NCBI GenBank assembly: GCA_015075445.1
Contig: JABTUJ010000026.1
Span: forward strand, 62,001 to 126,000
Direction: 5' to 3'
Origin: Verrucomicrobiales bacterium
GTDB lineage: Bacteria > Verrucomicrobiota > Verrucomicrobiia > Limisphaerales > J093
Length of the DNA: 64,000 nt
Notes under the pieces: generated by a model
What the model saw: only the letters and a program-made list of their open reading frames with translations
The model's database searches: none
Told to the model about the DNA's origin: nothing
Program-made: the position numbers and the translations under genes
Part shown: one piece after another, positions 1 to 7,853 of the stretch
Position numbering within the stretch: position 1 is the first letter of the stretch
Layout: the number at the start of each line of letters is the position of its first letter

Positions 1-732
1 ACTCACCGCGGGAGTGACCACCTCGAATCGGTTGGTCCCGAATTCCTTGAGGGCAAGGTAGGCTTCGTTCTCCCAGGTCAGGCAGACATCACCGAGGCCG
101 CGCTGGACGAACGTGGTGGTCGCGCCGCGGGCCCCCGTATCCAGCACGGGAACACTGCGGTAGAGACGCGTGATGTAGTCCCGGACCCGCGGCTCGTCCT
201 CCTTGAACTCGCGCCACGCCCACGCCCAGGCCGCGAGGTAATTCCACCGCGCGCCGCCGGAGGTCTTGGGGTTGGGCGTGATCACCTTGATGCCCGGCTT
301 CACCAGGTCCCCCCAGCCCTGGATGCCTTTCGGGTTCCCCTTGCGCACGAGGAACACGATCGTGCTCGTGTACGGGGCGCTGTTGTGCGGCAGCAGCTTC
401 TGCCAATCCTTCGGCAACAGTCGGGCCTTCTCCGCGATCGCATCGATGTCGTAGGCCAGCGCCAGCGTCACCACGTCGGCCGGCAACCCATCCATCACCG
501 ACCGTGCCTGCTTGCCGGAGCCGCCATGGGACTGCATCACCTTCACGGTGTCACCGGTCTTCTCTTTCCAATAGCGGGCGAAGGCGGCGTTGAACTCGGC
601 ATACAGCTCGCGCGTGGGGTCGTAGGAGACATTGAGCAACTCGATCTCGGCGGCCAAGCCGACGACGGCGCCCAAGACCAGCGAGATCAGGAAAGCCACC
701 GGCTGGCGGCAGGGACGAGGTTTCGTGAACAT
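1..732 (-). CDS. Sulfate ABC transporter substrate-binding protein (partial, 3' end cut by window)
   Basis: Reading the minus strand from an ATG at 732 gives an open frame of 244 codons that runs off the window edge. It starts with a signal peptide (hydrophobic stretch FLISLVLGAVVGLAA), then IELLNVSYDPTRELYAEFN, the typical mature N-terminus of periplasmic sulfate/thiosulfate-binding proteins. Family motifs follow in order: QSHGGSGKQARSV, LPADVVTLALAYDIDAI, ITPNPKTSGGARWNYLAAW and TTTFVQRGLGDVCLTWENEA. Such proteins capture sulfate in the periplasm for a CysTWA-type ABC importer; the permease and ATPase genes would be expected to the left, outside the window (inference). No strong Shine-Dalgarno precedes the ATG. 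Sbp and CysP cannot be told apart from this fragment. Confidence 0.9.
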   Translation of the reverse strand, partial: MFTKPRPCRQPVAFLISLVLGAVVGLAAEIELLNVSYDPTRELYAEFNAAFARYWKEKTGDTVKVMQSHGGSGKQARSVMDGLPADVVTLALAYDIDAIAEKARLLPKDWQKLLPHNSAPYTSTIVFLVRKGNPKGIQGWGDLVKPGIKVITPNPKTSGGARWNYLAAWAWAWREFKEDEPRVRDYITRLYRSVPVLDTGARGATTTFVQRGLGDVCLTWENEAYLALKEFGTNRFEVVTPAVS

Positions 733-799
733 CGGAGGGTGTTTCAGGTGGTACGGCCGCGGGGATGCTGGCGCCGATATTCCATGCGTCATCATTGCA

Positions 800-949
800 G
801 AGTCTCGTCACCTCGACTCCTACCGAGTCCCGCCGTAGGAGCCGACGTCAGAAGGCGCTGTGGAGTCTCGTCACCTCGACTCCTACCGGGTTCCGCCGTA
901 GGAGCCGACGTCAGAAGGCGCTGGGGAGTCTCGTCACCTCGACTCCTAC
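800..949. repeat. Palindromic intergenic repeat, GTAGGAGCCGACGT family (array of half-elements)
   Basis: Two alternating sequences recur with a 63-bp period. GAGTCTCGTCACCTCGACTC plus CTAC occurs at 800-823, 863-886 and 926-949. GTAGGAGCCGACGTCAGAAG plus GCGCTG occurs at 835-860 and 898-923. The two are imperfect reverse complements, so every neighbouring pair can form a hairpin. Related copies lie at 20001-20022, 24471-24549 and 38312-38392, so this is a dispersed REP-like family. Short open frames across it are artefacts of the repeat. It fills the gap between two minus-strand genes. Confidence 0.85.
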
Positions 950-1004
950 GGAGGTGGGCGGCCTGGGTCTGTCGCGGTTTCATGTCCAGCAGAAGACTTG
1001 CCGG

Positions 1005-2822
1005 CTACGGCGCAAACTCAAGAAAGCCGAACCGCTCGGGCGTGTGTGCACTCGGCGTGGCTGTGGGTTGCCAGGCCAGGAAAACCCGGTCGCCGGCGCT
1101 GTGCCGGTAGAGATTCAGCCGCCAGCGGTCGCCAGAGCGCGGCGGGGCGGCGGCCAACGCCGTCCAGGGAATGCGCAGCTCGGTGGTCCATAACCGGCGT
1201 TGCGACTCCACCCGGACCACGGCCTCGACCCCGCTGCTCCACGCGAAGTCCTTGGCCGGCAGATCCACCAGCACGTCGAGGGTTTCGCCCGTCGGAGCCA
1301 CTTCGATCTCCGCATAGCGATTCACGCGTTCCAAGTCGGTCCCAACAAACACTTCGACGACGTCCCGTTCCCAAAGGCCAAGGCGTTCGCCCGGTGAAGG
1401 CTGGGGAGGGAAGGTGGTCAATTGCCGATACGGCGCCTCGAACCCGACATAGAGGAAACGGTCGGACCAGAGCAGCCGCGCCGTGGTCGCAAGGTCCGGC
1501 TCGGCCGCCCCATCCGCGAGCCGTGATTCGACCCAGGCAAGGGGCGCGTCTTCCCAGGCGGCCTCGGTGAGCCGACCGTCCGGCGTGAAGTCGCGGTCGA
1601 GACGTCGCGCCTGGACCACCGGGGCCGGCAGGGAGCGGACCAGCAACCGGCGCGCGTTGTCGAAGTAGATCTTGCGCAGCACCGCGGGCGGCAACCCGAT
1701 GGCATCGATCCGCCAGTTCCCCTGGATGGGGGTCATGTGGGGGAACTGACGATCGTTCGTCTCGAGCCAGCGCCAGTGTTTGGCAAAAAACTCCAGCGCC
1801 TGTTCGTCGGTCGGCGGCGGCTCGTTGCCGCTCGAGCCCAGGATCAGCCGGTCGTACACTTGGAAATCGGTGCCGAACAAAATCCGGTCCGCGTGCTTCA
1901 GGAACAGCCGGCGGACCCTCGCGGGGTCGTGACGCCCCAGTTCCGGGATGCGCGCGGCCAGGTCGGCCATGAGATTCGGGCGGCGATCCAGGGCGGCCTC
2001 GACCCAGTCCAAGTCCTCGGCATTGTTCGCGAAGTGCACGCCGACGAAGGTCGTCTTCGGATGACGCGCCACGACGCGATCCAAGGCGTCCAACAGGGAC
2101 TGGAAGGAGGGGAATTTCGCGGGATCCCCGAACCACCAGTTCGGATGGTCCCGGAGCTCTTCCCACCGCTCGTTGGTCTCGTCGTACGGCCGCCAGAACG
2201 CCTGCGGATCGGCCACATGAATCGAGACCGGCATCCCGAGCTCACCGCAGCGTTTCCAGACCGGGTCGAGCCGGGCGTCATCCACGGCCACCAACCGCCC
2301 AGCGCGGTCCCGGAGATAAAGCCCGAGCCGCTTGTATTCCTTCAGCCCGGCCGCCCCGAGGCGTTGCGCTGTCTCGACCTGCTGGACGGCGCGTTCGGCA
2401 AAATCGGGCTCGTCCCAACCGGAGTAATCGAGGCTGAAATACAGCAGAAACCGGCCCGGGAAAAGCCGCTCGGCCAACGCGCGGTTCCGCTCGAACTCCG
2501 AGGGCTCGCCCGGGCGATGCGTGACGACGCCTCCGCTCAGGTTCACCACCAGGCCGATGCCGGCCGCGTCCATGAGTCGCACGCACCGACGGAGGTGGGC
2601 CTCGGTGGATTGCACATGCTGGTGCAGGTCGATCAAGCGCCCCGCCCTCCGCCACGTATCCGGCATCGTTGCCTCCTCCTCCCCTGCCCCGCCGACTGAG
2701 CCCGCGATCAGGAAGCCGAGGACACAGCCCGCCAGCCTCGACGCACTGCGTCCCGGCACGGCTTGGTGGCGGGTGCCGCTCCGCCCCGCTCCCGGCGAAG
2801 GTGGTTTCGGTAGCGCAGGCAT
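1005..2822 (-). CDS. Secreted amidohydrolase-family protein with C-terminal CBM9-like domain
   Basis: The N-terminal two thirds is an amidohydrolase_2-type TIM barrel. It has the metal-binding HxH motif in LIDLHQHVQ, further barrel histidines in VSIHVADP and FVGVHFANN, and the catalytic-type aspartate in LFGTDFQVY. From about residue 400 the protein changes to a beta-rich module (LLWSDRFLYVGFEAP, ERDVVEVFVG, WTTELRIPW) that resembles the family-9 carbohydrate-binding module fold found on secreted enzymes. A signal-peptide-like stretch (RLAGCVLGFLIAGSVGGAG) precedes the barrel. Start is uncertain: the frame is open to 2990. ATG 2822 was chosen because it places the hydrophobic segment near the N-terminus; a GTG closer to it is possible. 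Substrate unknown. It is divergent from the gene at 3002. Confidence 0.8.
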   Translation of the reverse strand: MPALPKPPSPGAGRSGTRHQAVPGRSASRLAGCVLGFLIAGSVGGAGEEEATMPDTWRRAGRLIDLHQHVQSTEAHLRRCVRLMDAAGIGLVVNLSGGVVTHRPGEPSEFERNRALAERLFPGRFLLYFSLDYSGWDEPDFAERAVQQVETAQRLGAAGLKEYKRLGLYLRDRAGRLVAVDDARLDPVWKRCGELGMPVSIHVADPQAFWRPYDETNERWEELRDHPNWWFGDPAKFPSFQSLLDALDRVVARHPKTTFVGVHFANNAEDLDWVEAALDRRPNLMADLAARIPELGRHDPARVRRLFLKHADRILFGTDFQVYDRLILGSSGNEPPPTDEQALEFFAKHWRWLETNDRQFPHMTPIQGNWRIDAIGLPPAVLRKIYFDNARRLLVRSLPAPVVQARRLDRDFTPDGRLTEAAWEDAPLAWVESRLADGAAEPDLATTARLLWSDRFLYVGFEAPYRQLTTFPPQPSPGERLGLWERDVVEVFVGTDLERVNRYAEIEVAPTGETLDVLVDLPAKDFAWSSGVEAVVRVESQRRLWTTELRIPWTALAAAPPRSGDRWRLNLYRHSAGDRVFLAWQPTATPSAHTPERFGFLEFAP

Positions 2823-2954
2823 GTCGCCGGCGCCGGATCCCGGTTCCGCGTCTTGCCACCGGGCTTGCTCGTGCAGCTCTTGGCTCGTCATGGCGGTCAG
2901 TGGCGCAGGCTGCGGATTCCGGCGGTTCCGGTCAAGGACGGCGCTCGAGGTCCA

Positions 2955-2983
2955 TTGACTTTTCGCAAGTTCCGTCGGAAATA
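2955..2983 (+). promoter_or_regulatory. Possible sigma-70 promoter for the coiled-coil protein
   Basis: TTGACT at 2955-2960, a 17-base spacer, and a weak -10 (GAAATA, 2978-2983), 19 bases before the ATG at 3002. The -35 is good and the -10 poor, so this is only a candidate. Confidence 0.3.
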
Positions 2984-3001
2984 GGACCACCGTACAAGCC
3001 T

Positions 3002-3643
3002 ATGAAAACACCGCGCACATCCACTTCCGCACTCTGCTTGCTCCTCACCCTCGTTGGCGCTGCGTTCACCGGGGTCGCCCAGGAACCCGGTCCGCCACGG
3101 CGCCCCATCGACCGGGAACCGGCCGAACGTGAAGCCGCCGTCGCAAGGCCCGGGCGGGAGGCGCGACCCCTGGCCGGCCGGCCTGTCGCCGAGGAAGCCT
3201 ATCTGAACCGCTGGGCAGCCCGCTGGGAGCGCGCCCTGGCCGAGCTTCGCGAACAACAAGCCATCCAGATCAAGCAGGCAGTCCGGCACCTCGAGGAGCG
3301 ACTCGAACGGTTCTCCGAAAAGACCCGCCCCCACCCCAGGGTCGAGGGACCTCGGCCCGACTTCGGTCCAAAGGACGGACCTGCGCCGGAGCGCGGCGAG
3401 GCCAAGCGCCGGCTGGAACACCTGACCGTCGCCATCGACCATCTCCGGGCGGCGGGGTTGAAGGACGCGGCGGAACGACTGCAGCGGGAACGCGAGGAAA
3501 TGGTGCGCCACCTCGAGGGTGACGCCGATCGCGCGGCGCCCGTGGCGGAACTGCGCCGGCTCCGCGCCGAGCTTGAGGAATTGCGCCAGGCACTGGGCCG
3601 CTTGCAGGCCCACGTCGAGGAACTCCACCGCGACCGGCGCTGA
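3002..3643 (+). CDS. Periplasmic coiled-coil hypothetical protein
   Basis: 213 residues with a clear signal peptide (MKTPRTSTSALCLLLTLVGA, cleavage near FTGVAQ). The mature chain is charged, rich in Arg and Glu, and almost entirely helical: LREQQAIQIKQAVRHLEERL in the middle and AELRRLRAELEELRQALGRL at the end have heptad-like leucine spacing, so a coiled coil is likely. A proline-rich linker (about residues 105-130) separates two helical blocks. I recognise no named family. The ATG at 3002 is preferred over longer in-frame options because it begins the signal peptide. It converges on the DUF1080 gene across a short hairpin. Confidence 0.75.
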   Translation: MKTPRTSTSALCLLLTLVGAAFTGVAQEPGPPRRPIDREPAEREAAVARPGREARPLAGRPVAEEAYLNRWAARWERALAELREQQAIQIKQAVRHLEERLERFSEKTRPHPRVEGPRPDFGPKDGPAPERGEAKRRLEHLTVAIDHLRAAGLKDAAERLQREREEMVRHLEGDADRAAPVAELRRLRAELEELRQALGRLQAHVEELHRDRR

Positions 3644-3675
3644 GACGGGGCCGCCCTGTTAGTCGCCGGTGCGAG

Positions 3676-3693
3676 CCTGCCGGCGTCGGCAGG
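3676..3693. terminator. Hairpin between convergent genes
   Basis: CCTGCCG (3676-3682) pairs with CGGCAGG (3687-3693) around a GCGT loop, immediately before the stop codon of the minus-strand gene and 32 bases after that of the plus-strand gene. No T-tract, so a bidirectional terminator is only a suggestion. Confidence 0.35.
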
Positions 3694-4446
3694 TCAAGGC
3701 GCGGCCGCGGCGGGCGCCAACCGCTTGACGCGAATGTTGCGGTATCGCACGGCCTGTTGCGTGAGGTCGCCGCCCCCGTGCACCTGGAGGGCGATGCGGC
3801 CGCGGTCGGGAAGGCGCACCTCGGTGTCGCTCCACTCCATGATCTTCACCCCATTGATCCAAGTCGTGATCGAGGGCGGGTTGTGGACGATGCGGGCGCG
3901 CAGTTCATTCCACTGGCCGTGACGCCAGAAGTACTTCCAGGCATCCGGCAGCACGGGCAACGGCACGGCGTTCTTGCGCACCCGGATGCGATCAGGGGCG
4001 CCGTCGAAGTTGAAGTTGCTCGAGCCGAACCCGCCGAGGCCCTCGCCGTAGATGCCCATCAGGTTACCGCGCCCGTGATAGTCGATCATCGCCTGGTAGG
4101 CCTTCCCGTCCTCCGTGCTGCGCAGGAAGAGGCCGCTGTCGGGCCCGAAATCGTTGTTCATCTCCAGGGCCACCTCGAAATCGCCAAACTCCGCTTCCGT
4201 CAGCAGGAGGCCGCCGTTGCCCGGCACGTCCTGGCTGCCGTGGATGGCGCCGTCGACCACCACCCATTTGCCGCCGCTCTGGTGGCCGCTGGCCCGGCTG
4301 TGTCCGGACTTGGCCGAGATCTTCCAACCGTTCAGCGACTGGCCATCAAACAGGGACTCGAATTCCTGCGCCGCCAGGGGCAGGGCTAGAGCCAGGCTCA
4401 ACCCGGTCAAAGCGACGGAGCGCAACATGCGTGGCGAGGTGTTCAT
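3694..4446 (-). CDS. DUF1080 / 3-keto-disaccharide hydrolase domain secreted protein
   Basis: 250 residues starting at ATG 4446 with a signal peptide (MLRSVALTGLSLALALPLAA, then QEFESLFDG). The body is a classic DUF1080 concanavalin-like fold: SLFDGQSLNGWK, LLLTEAEFGDFEVALEMNN, DSGLFLRSTEDG, WNELRARIVHNPPSITTWIN, GRIALQVHGGGD and VRYRNIRVKRL. The family includes 3-keto-glucoside hydrolases of periplasmic sugar oxidation routes and is abundant in Verrucomicrobia and Planctomycetes, often encoded with Gfo/Idh/MocA oxidoreductases (one lies at 36.9 kb, not adjacent). Substrate cannot be read from sequence. The frame is open upstream to 4704, but that part overlaps the HU promoter and gene and lacks plausible protein character. 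Confidence 0.88.
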   Translation of the reverse strand: MNTSPRMLRSVALTGLSLALALPLAAQEFESLFDGQSLNGWKISAKSGHSRASGHQSGGKWVVVDGAIHGSQDVPGNGGLLLTEAEFGDFEVALEMNNDFGPDSGLFLRSTEDGKAYQAMIDYHGRGNLMGIYGEGLGGFGSSNFNFDGAPDRIRVRKNAVPLPVLPDAWKYFWRHGQWNELRARIVHNPPSITTWINGVKIMEWSDTEVRLPDRGRIALQVHGGGDLTQQAVRYRNIRVKRLAPAAAAP

Positions 4447-4524
4447 GCGCGGCAAGCTTGGGCCGCCGGCAGCCATCAGGCAAGCCCCGGTTCGGACCCC
4501 GTTCAGCCCCAGCGGAATAGGTAC

Positions 4525-4553
4525 TTGACCTCGGTTCGCGGACCCGCTATACC
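4525..4553 (+). promoter_or_regulatory. Sigma-70-type promoter for the HU gene
   Basis: TTGACC (4525-4530), exactly 17 bases, then TATACC (4548-4553), followed 49 bases later by the HU start codon. Both hexamers are close to consensus and the spacing is ideal. This is the best promoter-like sequence I noticed in the window. Confidence 0.6.
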
Positions 4554-4602
4554 CCTGCCCAGTTGTCGCGACCAGCACAGCAACCCTAACCTCTTCCAGC
4601 CT

Positions 4603-4905
4603 ATGACCAAACGTGACTTGGTGGTTCGCATCAGTCAGGACACCGGCTTGGTGCAGCAACAGGTCCTGGAGGTCGTCCAGAAAACCCTGGACTACATCTC
4701 CCAAGCCGTCGCGAAGGGTGAAACCGTCGAACTCCGCAACTTCGGAGTGTTCGAGGTCAAAATGCGCAAGGCTCGCATTGGGCGGAATCCTAATGCCCCC
4801 GCCCGGGACGTGCGCATCCCCCCACGCGCCGTGGTCAAATTCAAACCGGGCAAGGAGATGCGGGACGAAGTCCTCAAGCTCACCCCGCCTGCCGCGCCCG
4901 CCTGA
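4603..4905 (+). CDS. HU/IHF family DNA-binding protein
   Basis: 100 residues. The helical dimerisation part (MTKRDLVVRISQDTGLVQQQ, VLEVVQKTLDYISQAVAKGE) leads into the beta arm and the family signature (VELRNFGVFEVK, ARIGRNPNAPARDVRIPPRA, VVKFKPGKEM). HU/IHF proteins bend DNA as dimers and compact the nucleoid. The length is normal for the family, with a short Ala/Pro tail. The ATG at 4603 is preferred over the frame opening at 4525 because it gives the canonical N-terminus and lies downstream of the promoter at 4525-4553. hisS follows 44 bases later on the same strand and may be co-transcribed. Confidence 0.93.
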   Translation: MTKRDLVVRISQDTGLVQQQVLEVVQKTLDYISQAVAKGETVELRNFGVFEVKMRKARIGRNPNAPARDVRIPPRAVVKFKPGKEMRDEVLKLTPPAAPA

Positions 4906-4949
4906 GCTCCCCCGCCCAAATCCCAGGGCGTTGCGCGCACCTGCCCATC

Positions 4950-6245
4950 ATGGAACGACTGCCCGGTTTCCGCGATTTCTACCCCGAACCCCTCCCCGAC
5001 CGCGACGCCTGGAGCGCTGACCTGCGCCACCACATCTTCGCAGCTTGGCGTAACACCGCCCGCCGCTACGGCTTCCGCGAATACGACGGCCCGCCGCTCG
5101 AACCCCTCGACCTTTACACCGTCAAGAGCGGCGCCGAAATCGTCGGCCAGCTCTACCACTTCACCGATAAAGGCGGTCGGGACGTTGCCCTCCGCCCCGA
5201 GATGACCCCCACGCTGGCCCGCATGGCCGCCGCCCACGACCGCCACTACCGCAAACCCCTCAAGTGGTTCGCCATCCCCCAGCTCTTCCGCTACGAACGT
5301 CAGCAAAAAGGCCGCCTCCGCGAACACTTCCAGTTCAATGCCGACCTCATCGGTGAAGCGGACCCCGCCGGCGATGCGGAGCTGATCGCCCTCCTCATCG
5401 ATTCGCTCCGCGCCCTCGGCCTCACCGCGGACGATTTCGTCGTCCGCCTCAGCAGCCGCAACGCCTGGCAGGCTTTCTTCGAACAACACGCCCGGCCCGG
5501 CGCCACACCATACGACTTCTACCAGGCCATCGATAAACTCGAGCGCGACCCGCCTGAAGCCACCCAGGCCCGCCTCGACGCCGTCGGCATCCCCCTCGAC
5601 GCCGTCCGCCACTTCATCGATTCCGGCCAGCCCACGCCCGAACTCGCGCGTATCCTCGCCGAGCTCGGCGCCCGCGGCCTCGCCCCGTTCGTGCGCGTGG
5701 ACTACGGCGTCATCCGCGGCCTCGCCTACTACACCGGCCCCGTCTTCGAGGCCTTCGATCGCCACGGCAAATTCCGCGCCCTCGCCGGCGGCGGTCGTTA
5801 CGACGACCTCATCAAGCGACTGTCCAACGGCCGTGTGGACCTCCCCGCCCTCGGCTTCGGCATGGGCGACGTCGTGCTCGCCGAACTTCTCAAGGACCGC
5901 CGTCTCCGACCCGACCGGTTTGCCCAACTGGATGCCTTCCTCCTCATTGAGGACGAATCGCTTCGCCCGGACTCGCTCCAACTGCTCCAGACGTTACGCG
6001 AAGCCGGCCTCGCCGTGGACTACCCGCTCGTGGCCGCCAAGTCGGACAAGCAGTTCAAGCGCGCCCTCGACCTCGGCACGGTGCACACGGTCCGCTTGGA
6101 GCGAACCCCGGAAGGCCAGGTCCACGCGCGTGTCAAGCACCTGGCCTCGCGATCCGAATTGGTCTCGCCCCTGGCCGAGGTGGCCCGCCACCTCCGGTCG
6201 GAGCCCGCTGCCCCAGCGCCCGCGCCCGCCTCACCTGCCGCGTGA
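4950..6245 (+). CDS. hisS: Histidine--tRNA ligase
   Basis: 431 residues, the normal HisRS length. It charges tRNA-His with histidine in the cytoplasm. Class II motif 1 region near the N-terminus (GFREYDGPPLEPLDLY), LRPEMTPTLARM, motif 2 (WFAIPQLFRYERQQKGRLRE then HFQFNADLIGE), the HisRS-specific loop RGLAYYTGPVFEAF, and motif 3 (ALGFGMGDVVL) are all present. The C-terminal anticodon-binding domain begins near residue 330 (LDAFLLIEDE). It starts with MERLPGFRDFYP, the usual HisRS opening. Ends in an Ala/Pro tail. Confidence 0.95.
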   Translation: MERLPGFRDFYPEPLPDRDAWSADLRHHIFAAWRNTARRYGFREYDGPPLEPLDLYTVKSGAEIVGQLYHFTDKGGRDVALRPEMTPTLARMAAAHDRHYRKPLKWFAIPQLFRYERQQKGRLREHFQFNADLIGEADPAGDAELIALLIDSLRALGLTADDFVVRLSSRNAWQAFFEQHARPGATPYDFYQAIDKLERDPPEATQARLDAVGIPLDAVRHFIDSGQPTPELARILAELGARGLAPFVRVDYGVIRGLAYYTGPVFEAFDRHGKFRALAGGGRYDDLIKRLSNGRVDLPALGFGMGDVVLAELLKDRRLRPDRFAQLDAFLLIEDESLRPDSLQLLQTLREAGLAVDYPLVAAKSDKQFKRALDLGTVHTVRLERTPEGQVHARVKHLASRSELVSPLAEVARHLRSEPAAPAPAPASPAA

Positions 6246-6322
6246 GGGCAGGCGCTTGCGGCGAAGGCGGAAGCGGGGAAGGCGTTGAGCACCCGAATCC
6301 GATGCGCGGCGCGAGGTTCCTC

Positions 6323-6459
6323 CTCTTGCTCTTGCTCTTGCTCTTGCTCCCGAATCTCGCCCAACGTTTGGTATGGGGCGACCCCTCGCCCAGTCGTACT
6401 GGAGATTTGCGGTGTGTTCATGCGGCGTCGGACTAGAGCAAGAGCAAGAGCAAGAGCAG
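6323..6459. repeat. Inverted pair of hexanucleotide microsatellites (CTTGCT)n / (AGCAAG)n
   Basis: About four and a half CTTGCT units at 6323-6349 face their reverse complement at 6435-6459 across an 85-base loop, so the transcript could form a long hairpin. The same AGCAAG repeat recurs at 38473-38491. The stretch 6246-6563 contains this structure and no gene. Confidence 0.8.
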
Positions 6460-6563
6460 GATGAAGTCGTGGCCGAGGATCATCGCCCGAATCTCGAGCC
6501 TGCCTGATTTGCCAAGCCGCCATTCCGCTTCATCTTCCCCCGTTTGGTAAGCAACCTTAACCG

Positions 6564-7205
6564 ATGAAAACATACATGACCATGCACCTGTCGCGCCGCG
6601 CCGGTCTGTTCTCCGCCAGCCTCGCCTTGGCCCTGACCGCCGCCGCCGCCCCGCAGACGTTCGACTTCAAGGACCCCAAGGGGGTCAACAACGCCGTCTT
6701 CGAACTCGATGCCCCGCTCGAGTCCATCAACGGCACCGCCAACGGCGTGAGCGGCGAGATCCGCTTCGATCCCGCCAACCCCGTCGCCCTCCAAGGTCGT
6801 ATCGTCGTCGAGTCCGCTTCCCTCCATGTCCCCAATCCCATGATGAAGGACCATCTCCACGGCAAGGACTGGCTGGACGTGGCCAAGCATCCGACCATCA
6901 CCTTCGAAGCCGGCAAACTCACGAACGTCCGTACCCAGGGGGATGAGACCACAGCCGAGGTCACCGGCAAGTTCACGCTCAAAGGCGTCACCCGCGAACT
7001 CACCGTGCCGGTCCGTTTCACCTACCTGAAGGACAAGCTGGGGGCCCGCAGCAACGGCCGCATGCAGGGGGACCTCCTGGTGGTGCGCAGCAAGTTCACT
7101 CTCAAGCGCAGCGATTTCGGCCTCAATCCGGGCGCCCCCACCGACAAGGTCGCGAACGAGATCGCCCTCACCCTGAGCCTCGCCGGAGCCGCTCCCCGCA
7201 GTTGA
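6564..7205 (+). CDS. YceI family periplasmic protein
   Basis: 213 residues with a signal peptide (RRAGLFSASLALALTAAAAP). The mature part has the YceI lipocalin-like pattern: TFDFKDPKGVNNAVFELDAP, SGEIRFDPANP, MMKDHLHGKDWLDVAKHPTI, FEAGKLTNV, VTGKFTLKGVTRELTVPVRF and FTLKRSDFGLNPGAPTDKVA. YceI proteins bind long-chain isoprenoid or other amphiphilic ligands in the periplasm. The ATG at 6564 is used; a second ATG six codons on is possible. A small membrane protein follows 76 bases later on the same strand. Confidence 0.9.
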   Translation: MKTYMTMHLSRRAGLFSASLALALTAAAAPQTFDFKDPKGVNNAVFELDAPLESINGTANGVSGEIRFDPANPVALQGRIVVESASLHVPNPMMKDHLHGKDWLDVAKHPTITFEAGKLTNVRTQGDETTAEVTGKFTLKGVTRELTVPVRFTYLKDKLGARSNGRMQGDLLVVRSKFTLKRSDFGLNPGAPTDKVANEIALTLSLAGAAPRS

Positions 7206-7281
7206 ACCGCACGCCGATGTCCGGGCCTTTCGTGACCCGACGCGCGGCGCGGACGTCGCCGGAAACCCTTCGCTGCGGCGC

Positions 7282-7554
7282 ATGAAACGCTGGCTGCAAC
7301 TCCTCGCCGCGGTGCTGGCGCTGGGCACATTGACACTCTGGCTGGCCACCGGTGCGCACCGCGGCTGGACCCGGACCTCGGTGGCCGTCGAGAAGACCGA
7401 CGAGATCACCGGACTGACCTACCGCGAGTACGAATCGCGGTTCGTCCCCGGGGTCGATGTGCTGGGGGCCGGCCTGCTGGGCGCCCTCGTCCTGGCGACC
7501 GCCGGTGCGCTGGTGCGCGGTCGATCCCGACCACCCGCCCGAACCCCGGCGTGA
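7282..7554 (+). CDS. Small two-helix membrane protein, unknown function
   Basis: 90 residues with two hydrophobic segments: WLQLLAAVLALGTLTLWLA near the N-terminus and VLGAGLLGALVLATAGALV near the C-terminus. About 30 mostly polar residues lie between them (HRGWTRTSVAVEKTDEITGL), and the C-terminus is short and basic. No family recognised. It follows the YceI gene on the same strand and may be co-transcribed with it. Confidence 0.6.
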   Translation: MKRWLQLLAAVLALGTLTLWLATGAHRGWTRTSVAVEKTDEITGLTYREYESRFVPGVDVLGAGLLGALVLATAGALVRGRSRPPARTPA

Positions 7555-7853
7555 AGCCGCGACGCCGCACGTCGTGACGGGCTTTCGCCGGGCCGGTATG
7601 TTCCCGACGATCCCTCCGGCGGCGCGTGGGGCAACCCGCCATCAGGCCGTCTGCTGGGCGTTCCGTCCCCCTGTGATGATGGGCCGGACGTGAACTTTCT
7701 TTGAACGCCGCGCCACTTTTGGGCTCTAACCGCCGGCAATGGTACTTGACAGCGGGTGTATTGTTTTCGCTCACACGCGGCGCCCTCCGGGCGCACACGT
7801 GTCGGCCGGGGCGGTTCGCCCCGCCACGCGGGCCGCTTTTTGGAGAATGACGC
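7555..7853. other. Intergenic stretch before the ABC operon
   Basis: No convincing gene on either strand. A TTGACA hexamer at 7746-7751 could be a -35 element for the operon starting at 7854, but I see no good -10 at the right distance. A Shine-Dalgarno-like GGAG lies about ten bases before the ATG at 7854. Confidence 0.4.

Noticed and set aside
800..949. 63-bp periodic repeats considered as a CRISPR array
   Set aside because: Spacers are themselves repeats and inverted copies, no cas genes nearby, and copies are dispersed elsewhere.
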